Shown here piece by piece: positions 7,146-12,545 of a stretch of DNA of 14,590 nucleotides. The translations under genes were made by a program, and so were the position numbers. This stretch comes from CAYLLN01 sp036496265 (GTDB lineage Bacteria > Planctomycetota > Planctomycetia > Pirellulales > Pirellulaceae): positions 1 through 14,590 of the forward strand of contig DASXLL010000401.1 of assembly GCA_036496265.1 (NCBI GenBank), read 5' to 3'. Each line of letters begins with the position of its first letter. Position 1 is the stretch's first letter. The notes under the pieces were generated by a model. That model did no database searches. It was not told where the DNA came from and saw nothing but the letters and a program-made list of their open reading frames with translations.

Positions 7146-8447
7146 TCATTTGTTTTCGTTCCAGTAGATCTTGACGTTGTGGGTGGCGCGGCCGACGGCG
7201 ACGAGGTCGGGTTTGCCGTCGTTGTTGAGGTCGCCGGCGACGAGGTCTTCGACGGCGACGGAGCCGGGATCGAGGATTTGGCGGGACCATTCCAAGCGCC
7301 CCGTGGACGGGGCATCGTCGGAGCGCCGTGTGGACGCGGCGGTTAAACGGGGTTGTGGATCGTAGATGCGGATGCCGCACTTGGAGGACGTGTTCAGATT
7401 ATCGCGGACGCCGATGACGAGTTCTTGATCCTCGTCGTTGTCGATATTCACGGCCCAGACGGCGTGGCCCCATTTGAGGTCTTCGTCGAGAACGTGGCGG
7501 TTCCAGAGCCACTCGCCGGAGGACGGAACGCCACGGAGGGCGTTCCCTACAGCGCCAGCGGCGGCGTTTCCAACAGGGGGCGTATAGACGACGACCTGAT
7601 GGCCGTGCCAGGGTTCGATGGTGGCGATGTAGCTCGCGCCACCCTTGAGCTTGCCGAGCTTGATTTCGCTGGAGCCCTTGTTGGGGCTGGTTTCTTGATT
7701 GCCAGCACCGATTCGAGTGCGCTGCCATTTGCCGTCGGCTTGGCGCTCGAGCAGATGGACCCCTTCGAAGCTGACGAGAAGGATGTCGGGCTTGCCGTCG
7801 GCGTTGAAATCGGTGACTTGGAAGTTGTGCGTGACGTGGACGTCGTCGCAGATCACTTCGGGCTTCCAGGGACCTTTGATGGGGTCGGTGGGAACTTGAT
7901 AGACGAGGAGGGGCGTGCCGTGCTCGGCGTAGTTGGGCGGCGCGGTGTCTTTGCCTTGGAGGGGCGAGACGATCAGCTCCTGCTTGCCGTCGCCATCGAG
8001 ATCGGCGAAGTTCATGCGGTGGCTGGTCGGGTATTCACCGATGGGATGGAGCTTCCACTGGCCTGACGGATTGTTGCCGCCGGTGATCCATTGGATCGTG
8101 CCGCCGGTCTTGCGGGAGTCGGGACTGCCGGGCTGCCAGGCGGCGCCGACGGCAAAATCGAGGCGGCCGTCGCGATCGATGTCGTAGGGGGCGAAGCAGA
8201 CGTTGTCTTTTTTGGTCACGCCCTGCGTAATGACGTGCTCGTTCCAGTTGGGATTTTCGAGCCAGAGGATGCGGTCGCTATCGACGATGGCGATGTCGAG
8301 ACGTTTGTCGTCGTTCATGTCGAGGAGGCGGACGGCATAGCCGACGGTGAGGCGCGTCGGGAGCTCTTGGTCGCGGAAGGGGATGTCGGCGGCGGCTGAC
8401 ATCGACGAAACGATGACTGAGAGCAATTGAAAATAAACGTATTTCAT
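7146..8447 (-). CDS. Secreted FG-GAP/VCBS repeat beta-propeller protein
   Basis: Predicted exported protein of 433 aa with a signal peptide (residues 1-20, MKYVYFQLLSVIVSSMSAAA). Six calcium-binding-like D-x-D-x-D-G-x-x-D/E motifs are spread through the chain: MNDDKRLD (44-51), IDRDGRLD (90-97), LDGDGKQE (150-157), FNADGKPD (214-221), IDNDEDQE (335-342) and LNNDGKPD (407-414). This is the pattern of an integrin-like FG-GAP/VCBS beta-propeller, abundant in planctomycetes and usually linked to extracellular binding; no catalytic motif is visible. Two insert types interrupt the later blades: AVGNALRGVP at 299-308, preceded by a diverged VGNAAAGA copy, and AASTRRSDDAPSTGR at 370-384. ATG 8447 is chosen over in-frame ATGs at 8486 and 8471 because it puts the signal peptide first; no Shine-Dalgarno is seen. 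Confidence 0.85.
   Translation of the reverse strand: MKYVYFQLLSVIVSSMSAAADIPFRDQELPTRLTVGYAVRLLDMNDDKRLDIAIVDSDRILWLENPNWNEHVITQGVTKKDNVCFAPYDIDRDGRLDFAVGAAWQPGSPDSRKTGGTIQWITGGNNPSGQWKLHPIGEYPTSHRMNFADLDGDGKQELIVSPLQGKDTAPPNYAEHGTPLLVYQVPTDPIKGPWKPEVICDDVHVTHNFQVTDFNADGKPDILLVSFEGVHLLERQADGKWQRTRIGAGNQETSPNKGSSEIKLGKLKGGASYIATIEPWHGHQVVVYTPPVGNAAAGAVGNALRGVPSSGEWLWNRHVLDEDLKWGHAVWAVNIDNDEDQELVIGVRDNLNTSSKCGIRIYDPQPRLTAASTRRSDDAPSTGRLEWSRQILDPGSVAVEDLVAGDLNNDGKPDLVAVGRATHNVKIYWNENK
7296..7340. repeat. Two tandem palindromes (APSTGR family) inside the VCBS gene
   Basis: The palindrome GCCCCGT-GG-ACGGGGC (7298-7313) is followed 27 bases later by a diverged relative, GCCGTGT-GG-ACGCGGC (7325-7340). 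Both are preceded by AGCGCC on the plus strand and keep GTGGACG. In the gene they read APSTGR and AASTRR, separated by SDD. The 27-base period keeps the frame. Confidence 0.7.
7524..7576. repeat. Palindromic element, VGNALRGVP family, in the VCBS gene, with diverged neighbour
   Basis: 7524-7552 is a full 29-base copy of the element (stems 7525-7532 and 7539-7546), read on the minus strand as Val-Gly-Asn-Ala-Leu-Arg-Gly-Val-Pro. The 24 bases next to it (7553-7576) align with 7529-7552 at 18 of 24 positions and read Val-Gly-Asn-Ala-Ala-Ala-Gly-Ala, suggesting an older tandem copy. That second claim is weaker because both segments are GC-rich. Confidence 0.8.
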
Positions 8448-8499
8448 GAGATGCCTACAGTTAGAAGCCATCAAATAAATTAGCAAAGGAACCTAGGAA

Positions 8500-8551
8500 C
8501 ACTAATCAACACTGATCAGCACTAACTCGTGTCGATTAGTGGAGATTAGTG
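8500..8551. repeat. CACTAATC/GATTAGTG hairpin repeat downstream of ompH
   Basis: Three 10-base-spaced units (CACTAATCAA, CACTGATCAG, CACTAACTCG from 8500) are followed by two inverted units GATTAGTG at 8534-8541 and 8544-8551. They can fold into a stem. It lies between the OmpH stop and the VCBS start on the minus strand and could act as a terminator or RNA stabiliser, but it lacks a T-tract and looks like a dispersed repeat. Confidence 0.6.
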
Positions 8552-8565
8552 CTCCGTTTCTGTGC

Positions 8566-9147
8566 TTAGCGACCTTTTGGGGCCTCAGCGGTTGTTGACT
8601 GGAGTGCTTTGAGAATGGGGTCGGTGATGTCGATGCCGTCTTCGTAGAAGATTTGCCGGTTGAGGGCTTTGAAGACGTCCTGGAGGGACTGGCCGTCGTC
8701 GAGGGAGGTTGTGGATTGGCGGAGGACGAGCTTGAGGCCGTTGGCTTTGGAGTATTTGCTGATTTCAGCGTCGAGCTGGCGGAAGAAGGCGAGATAGGTC
8801 GTGGCTTCTTTGTTTTGCAGCTTGTTGCGGCTCTCGGCGACGAAGCGTTGGAAGTCGCCTTGCATTTTGACGAGTTGGATTTGCAGGCGTTGCTGGTCGG
8901 GAGAGCCGGGGAGGACCTGACGGAGCTGGTTGCCGACGGTTTCGAGCTCGGCCTGACGGACCTGGATCGCGTTTTCTACTTCCTTGGCTTCGGCTTTGAG
9001 CGGGTCGAGCTTGTCGTTGAGGGGTTTGTAGTCTTTAAGGAGGCGGTCGATGTTGACGAGAGCGATGGGGAGGGGGTCGGCGGCCGGGAGCGGGGAAATT
9101 GCCCAAGTAGCGAGGACGAACACGGCGAGTAGCGATTTTCGGTTCAT
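8566..9147 (-). CDS. OmpH/Skp family periplasmic chaperone-like protein
   Basis: Predicted exported protein of 193 aa, the usual length of Skp/OmpH proteins. Residues 1-23 form a signal peptide (MNRKSLLAVFVLATWAISPLPAA). The mature part begins with the family's N-terminal strand (IALVNIDRLLKDYKPLNDKLDPL), then a long charged helical section (about 45-135) suited to the coiled-coil tentacles, and a C-terminal ISKYSKANGLKLVLRQ segment that is typical. Skp holds unfolded outer-membrane proteins in the periplasm, and a similar role is likely. ATG 9147 has the strongest Shine-Dalgarno in the window. The gene lies 103 bases after dinG on the same strand, separated by an inverted repeat. Skp often neighbours bamA/lpxD; no such neighbour is seen here. 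Confidence 0.88.
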   Translation of the reverse strand: MNRKSLLAVFVLATWAISPLPAADPLPIALVNIDRLLKDYKPLNDKLDPLKAEAKEVENAIQVRQAELETVGNQLRQVLPGSPDQQRLQIQLVKMQGDFQRFVAESRNKLQNKEATTYLAFFRQLDAEISKYSKANGLKLVLRQSTTSLDDGQSLQDVFKALNRQIFYEDGIDITDPILKALQSTTAEAPKGR

Positions 9148-9153
9148 TTAGCG

Positions 9154-9160
9154 TCTCCTG
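9154..9160 (-). promoter_or_regulatory. Strong Shine-Dalgarno of the OmpH/Skp gene
   Basis: CAGGAGA on the minus strand, six bases before the ATG at 9147. It stands out because most genes here have no recognisable Shine-Dalgarno. Confidence 0.75.
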
Positions 9161-9180
9161 ATCGCCGCAAATTCGAAATC

Positions 9181-9278
9181 CGAAGCACGAAACAAATTCA
9201 AAGCAAGAAATTCAAATGATCAAAACAAATTCGTTTCTGACATTTGGCATTTATGATTCGTGCTTGTTTCGTGCTTCG
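9181..9278. repeat. 15-bp inverted repeat running into the dinG C-terminus
   Basis: CGAAGCACGAAACAA (9181-9195) and its exact inverse (9264-9278) flank a 68-base AT-rich spacer. The right arm lies inside the dinG frame and the array of related CGTGCTT units continues to about 9298, encoding the Lys/Arg/Glu/His-rich tail of the helicase (ARNTKHEARNKHES). Confidence 0.85.
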
Positions 9279-11440
9279 TGCTTTGTATTTCGTGCTTCTT
9301 CCTGGGTGTTTGCGTCACTGGCATCGTCTTCCACGACCTCGCAGTCGGGCAGTGACTGCAAAAAGGTGCGGCCGTAGGGCTTGGTTCGCAGGCGGGGATC
9401 GAGGATGACGACGATGCCGCGGTCCTGTTGCGTGCGAATCAGGCGGCCGAAGCCTTGCCGCAGTTTTATCACTGCTTCGGGCAGTTGATAATCCCGGAAG
9501 GGATTGCCGCCAGCGGCGCGAATGGCGTCGAGGCGGGCTTCGAGGAGCGGCTGATCGGGAACGCTGAAGGGCAGTTTGGTGATGATAACGTTGGTGAGCG
9601 CGTCGCCGGGGACATCGACGCCCTGCCAGAAGCTGTCGGTGCCGAGAAGGACGCCGCGAGGATTTTTCTTGAATTGATCGAGAAGCTGCGAGCGGGGGGT
9701 GCCGTCGGCTTGGCTATAGAGGGCGAGGTTTTGTTTGGCTAGCCAAGGCGAGAGCGCGGACGCCGCTCGGCGGAGCGATTCGTAGCTGGTGAAGAGGACA
9801 AAGGCGTGGCCGTCGGTGCGCTCGACATAGCGCTGGATTGGCGGAATGATTGCCCGCTCGTATTTTTCCTTGTCGGTGCTGGGGTCGGGCAGGCCGCGGA
9901 CGAGGATGAGCTGTGCCTGATCGCGGAAGTTGAAGGGGCTGCCGGCGCGGAGCGTTTGGCACTGGGTGAGGCCGATGCGCGACTTGTAAAAGTTGAATTG
10001 CGGCGGCTGACCGATGGCGAGCGTGGCGCTGGTCATGATGACGGAGCGCGTTTTTTCGAAGAGGTGCTCGCGGAGGACGGGGCCGACGTCGATGGGAGCG
10101 GCGGTGAGCTCAACGCGGGGGCGGGAGCGGCCCATTGAGGCTTCGATCCAGTAGACGAGGCCTTCGCTTTGTTGCTCGATCCAGTGAGTGAGCTCGCCGG
10201 CGATGGCGGTGAGCCGATCGTGGGCGGAGGTGAAGTCGAGCTTTTCGGATTCGTTGTCGATATCGCGGGCGGCGTTGCGCAGCTCTTTGGCGAGGCGGAT
10301 CAAAACGGGGCTGAGGCGGTTTTCGATTTGATTGGGTTCGTGAATGCGACCGGCGCGGTTGCCGGGACGGCTGGCAAGCTGCCTGGCGTCGGCGAACAGA
10401 TCGTCGGCCCGCATGTGGCATTCGACGGCGAGGTCTTGGGCTACTTTTAGATGGCGCGTGACGAGCAGGCCTTTGTTGGTGCGATCGTTGTAGAGCTTAT
10501 TGAGCAGAAAGCTGACCTGGCCCGATGTGATTTTAATGCCGAGATGGTCGCCGGCGACGGATTCGAGCGTGTGGGCCTCATCGAAGATGACGGTGTCGTA
10601 GTCGGGGAGGATGCTCGCGCCGACGCGACGCAGGGAAAGGTCGCTGAAGAAGAGAGCGTGGTTGACGATGAGAAGCTGCGCGTTGTGGACGCGGCGGCGG
10701 GCGCGGTAGTAGAAGCAGTCGTTGTAGGTTTTGCACTTGCGGCCGAGGCAGTTGCTGCTGTCGCTTTGGACTTCGTCCCAGACGCTGGGCTTGGGGCGAA
10801 ACGACAAGTCGCTGAGTGAGCCGTCGCCGGTTTTTTTCGACCAGGCGATGATCTGGCGGAGGTCGTGCATTTCCTCCGATTGCGAAAACAGGCTCGCGGA
10901 GCGCTCGCCGGCCAGATTCATACGCCGCAGGCTGAGATAATTGCCGCGGCCTTTGACGAGGACGGCTGTGAATTCGTCGGGAATGACGGAGCGGAGGAGC
11001 GGGAGGTCTTTTTGGAGGAGTTGCTCTTGGAGGCTGATCGTGTGGGTCGAGATAATGACGCGGCGGCGGGGCTTTTGTTCGGCGGATTCGAAATCGTCAT
11101 CGTCGTCGTCGCCCGGAACGCCACGGAGGGCGTTCCCTACAGCGCGGGCGGGATCGGCGGTGACGTAGGAGATTGCCGGGACGAGGTAGGCGAAGCTTTT
11201 GCCGACGCCAGTTCCGGCCTCGACGACCAAATGATGGCCATCGACGAGGGCCCGTTCGACTGCGTCGGCCATCGCCAATTGCTGCGGCCGGTGCTCGTAG
11301 GACGGCAGGCGGGCGGCAATGCGTCCGTCGGGGCCGAGGATGGAAGAAGGAGTGAGGGGCAAAGGAAGAACCAAGAACCGAAGAATCAAGAACCAAATAA
11401 GCGGAATTCCGCGCGAGCAAAGTTTTGCGGCGATTCGCAC
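9251..11440 (-). CDS. dinG: DinG-family ATP-dependent DNA helicase (superfamily 2, XPD-like)
   Basis: Predicted cytoplasmic 5'-3' helicase, up to 729 aa. Residues in the longest form: the Q-like motif YEHRPQQ (48-54), Walker A EAGTGVGKS (74-82), STHTISLQEQ (131-140), Walker B DEAH (287-290), SATLA, and motif VI QGFGRLIRT near the C-terminus. The Fe-S region shows Cys231-x4-Cys236-x5-Cys242, the spacing of E. coli DinG, but the first ligand position in KGRGNYLS (Ser170) is not Cys. Residues 100-109 (AVGNALRGVP) plus an Asp6 run are a repeat-encoded insert between motifs I and Ia. The start is uncertain. GTG 11440 gives a repeat-derived hydrophobic N-terminus (IWFLILRFLVLPLP). TTG 11362 starts at PLTPSSILGPDGR, where family homology begins. 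The last 15 or so residues are repeat-encoded. Confidence 0.9.
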   Translation of the reverse strand: MRIAAKLCSRGIPLIWFLILRFLVLPLPLTPSSILGPDGRIAARLPSYEHRPQQLAMADAVERALVDGHHLVVEAGTGVGKSFAYLVPAISYVTADPARAVGNALRGVPGDDDDDDFESAEQKPRRRVIISTHTISLQEQLLQKDLPLLRSVIPDEFTAVLVKGRGNYLSLRRMNLAGERSASLFSQSEEMHDLRQIIAWSKKTGDGSLSDLSFRPKPSVWDEVQSDSSNCLGRKCKTYNDCFYYRARRRVHNAQLLIVNHALFFSDLSLRRVGASILPDYDTVIFDEAHTLESVAGDHLGIKITSGQVSFLLNKLYNDRTNKGLLVTRHLKVAQDLAVECHMRADDLFADARQLASRPGNRAGRIHEPNQIENRLSPVLIRLAKELRNAARDIDNESEKLDFTSAHDRLTAIAGELTHWIEQQSEGLVYWIEASMGRSRPRVELTAAPIDVGPVLREHLFEKTRSVIMTSATLAIGQPPQFNFYKSRIGLTQCQTLRAGSPFNFRDQAQLILVRGLPDPSTDKEKYERAIIPPIQRYVERTDGHAFVLFTSYESLRRAASALSPWLAKQNLALYSQADGTPRSQLLDQFKKNPRGVLLGTDSFWQGVDVPGDALTNVIITKLPFSVPDQPLLEARLDAIRAAGGNPFRDYQLPEAVIKLRQGFGRLIRTQQDRGIVVILDPRLRTKPYGRTFLQSLPDCEVVEDDASDANTQEEARNTKHEARNKHES
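11114..11142 (-). repeat. Palindromic element, VGNALRGVP family, in frame inside dinG
   Basis: Exact 29-base match to the copies at 6162-6190 and 7524-7552, with stems at 11115-11122 and 11129-11136. In dinG it is read as Val-Gly-Asn-Ala-Leu-Arg-Gly-Val-Pro, the same phase as in the VCBS gene, and lies between helicase motifs I and Ia in a loop that also carries six consecutive Asp. Confidence 0.92.
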
Positions 11441-11515
11441 GTTAGATTATACGGCTCAGCGTTTTGCCACCTATGGTGGCCGACTTGGAATTTGGTTCTT
11501 CGGTTCTTGGTTCTT
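11366..11515. repeat. 20-bp inverted repeat flanking the divergent dinG / zinc-ribbon promoter region
   Basis: 11366-11385 (AAGAACC-type units) and 11496-11515 are perfect 20-bp inverted copies; a second register, 11388-11398 against 11490-11500, also pairs. The arms enclose the intergenic core, which holds a 12-bp palindrome GCGGAATTCCGC (11401-11412) and a hairpin GCCACC-TAT-GGTGGC (11466-11480). The left arm overlaps the extended dinG frame and the right arm ends nine bases before the zinc-ribbon ATG. Confidence 0.85.
11446..11451 (-). promoter_or_regulatory. Possible -10 box of dinG
   Basis: A perfect TATAAT on the minus strand, five bases before the GTG at 11440. No good -35 is found 16-18 bases upstream. 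If used, transcription would begin about at or past 11440, which favours the downstream TTG start for dinG unless the mRNA is leaderless. Confidence 0.3.
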
Positions 11516-11523
11516 TTGCTCCG

Positions 11524-12522
11524 ATGCCCATCGAATTTCACTGCAACCGGTGTGGTCAGCTTTTGCGAGTGCCGGAAACGGCGGCTGGGAAACAGGCGCG
11601 GTGTCCGAAGTGTCAGGCACTGATGGCGGTTCCTTTAACGGTCGCGGATATCTTAGCGGTGACGGAAGAGACAACCAATGTCGGCGGTTCACCTCCGACG
11701 CCGTCACCGGTTGCATCAACGCCACCAGCCCATGTGGCGGCGCAACTTTCGTCGTCCGCAAATCCATTTGCCGGCGAGCTGCCAACCACGATGCCACAGG
11801 CGGGCGCTTTTTCTGAAGTGCCGGGCTCCTTGAATCCATATGCCTCGCCGGCATCGGCGGGCCAAGGCTATGCGGCCGACTATTACTATTTTGGTCCGCG
11901 AACGGGCTTGCCGTGGGAGAATGAGCCGCGGACGCTGGGCTGTTTTTTTCGGACGATGAGCGCGGTGCTGGGATCGCCGACGAGGGCTTTCTCGATCATG
12001 CGGCGCGACGGAGGGCTTGGCATTCCGCTGCTCTACAACTTGTACGCGGTTGGCATGTTGATGGCGATCGGGATGCTGTTCTTGTTGCCGATTCTGGCGC
12101 TGGTGATGGTGTTTAACGACCAAGACAATGGTCCGGAGATCGCGGGATTCGTGGGAGGAATGGCGATCTTTGGGGCCATTTATTTGCTTGTGCTGGTGGT
12201 CATTGTGCCGCTCGTTAGCGCGGCGGCGATGCATGTGATACTGCTGATGATGAACGGGGCGAAGCAGGGCTTCGAAACGACATTTCGCGTGATGTGCTAT
12301 GGCTATTATTCGGCGCTTGTGCCGGCGACTTTTCTGAACCTGGTTCCGTACTTGGGCGGCCTGGCGTCGATAATCTGGATTATTGTCCTGCTGGTACACG
12401 GCCTGGCACGGGGACACGAGATTTCAGGCGGGAAAGCCACTGTCGCCGTTGTGTTGCCGCTGTTTGCGTGCTGCGGGCTGTTTATCGGATTGGCAATTGG
12501 AGTCGCCGTCTGGAGTGACTAG
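11524..12522 (+). CDS. Zinc-ribbon and Yip1-like integral membrane protein
   Basis: Predicted inner-membrane protein of 332 aa. The N-terminal zinc ribbon is Cys7-x2-Cys10 and Cys27-x2-Cys30 (FHCNRCGQLL, ARCPKCQALM), a type common at the N-terminus of planctomycete proteins. A Pro/Ser/Thr-rich linker follows (about 50-120). A membrane domain begins near residue 165 with about five helices (168-198, 209-240, 256-275, 278-293 and 306-329), resembling the Yip1 domain, including the GSPTRAFSIMRRDGG entry segment. Function unknown; a trafficking or membrane-organising role would be inference by analogy. ATG 11524 starts directly at the zinc ribbon; the frame is open to 11464 through repeat sequence, so the longer form is unlikely. 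No Shine-Dalgarno. It diverges from dinG and converges with gltX. Confidence 0.85.
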   Translation: MPIEFHCNRCGQLLRVPETAAGKQARCPKCQALMAVPLTVADILAVTEETTNVGGSPPTPSPVASTPPAHVAAQLSSSANPFAGELPTTMPQAGAFSEVPGSLNPYASPASAGQGYAADYYYFGPRTGLPWENEPRTLGCFFRTMSAVLGSPTRAFSIMRRDGGLGIPLLYNLYAVGMLMAIGMLFLLPILALVMVFNDQDNGPEIAGFVGGMAIFGAIYLLVLVVIVPLVSAAAMHVILLMMNGAKQGFETTFRVMCYGYYSALVPATFLNLVPYLGGLASIIWIIVLLVHGLARGHEISGGKATVAVVLPLFACCGLFIGLAIGVAVWSD

Positions 12523-12545
12523 TTGGCCGTCGGTTAGAGGGCCAA
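12523..12545. terminator. Possible shared hairpin at the convergent zinc-ribbon/gltX ends
   Basis: TTGGCC (12523-12528) and GGCCAA (12540-12545) form a 6-bp stem with an 11-base loop. It starts just after the zinc-ribbon stop and covers the gltX stop at 12534-12536. There is no T-tract on either side, so it is only a weak candidate. Confidence 0.28.

Noticed and set aside
7055..7315. 87-residue N-terminal extension of the RNase Z-like protein
   Set aside because: The added residues are a shadow of the VCBS gene end followed by heptamer-array peptide; family homology begins after ATG 7054.
7353..8066. 237-codon plus-strand frame opposite the VCBS gene
   Set aside because: The acidic, Val/Gly/Asp-rich product mirrors the antisense of repeated D-x-D-x-D-G codons; no start signal or domain.
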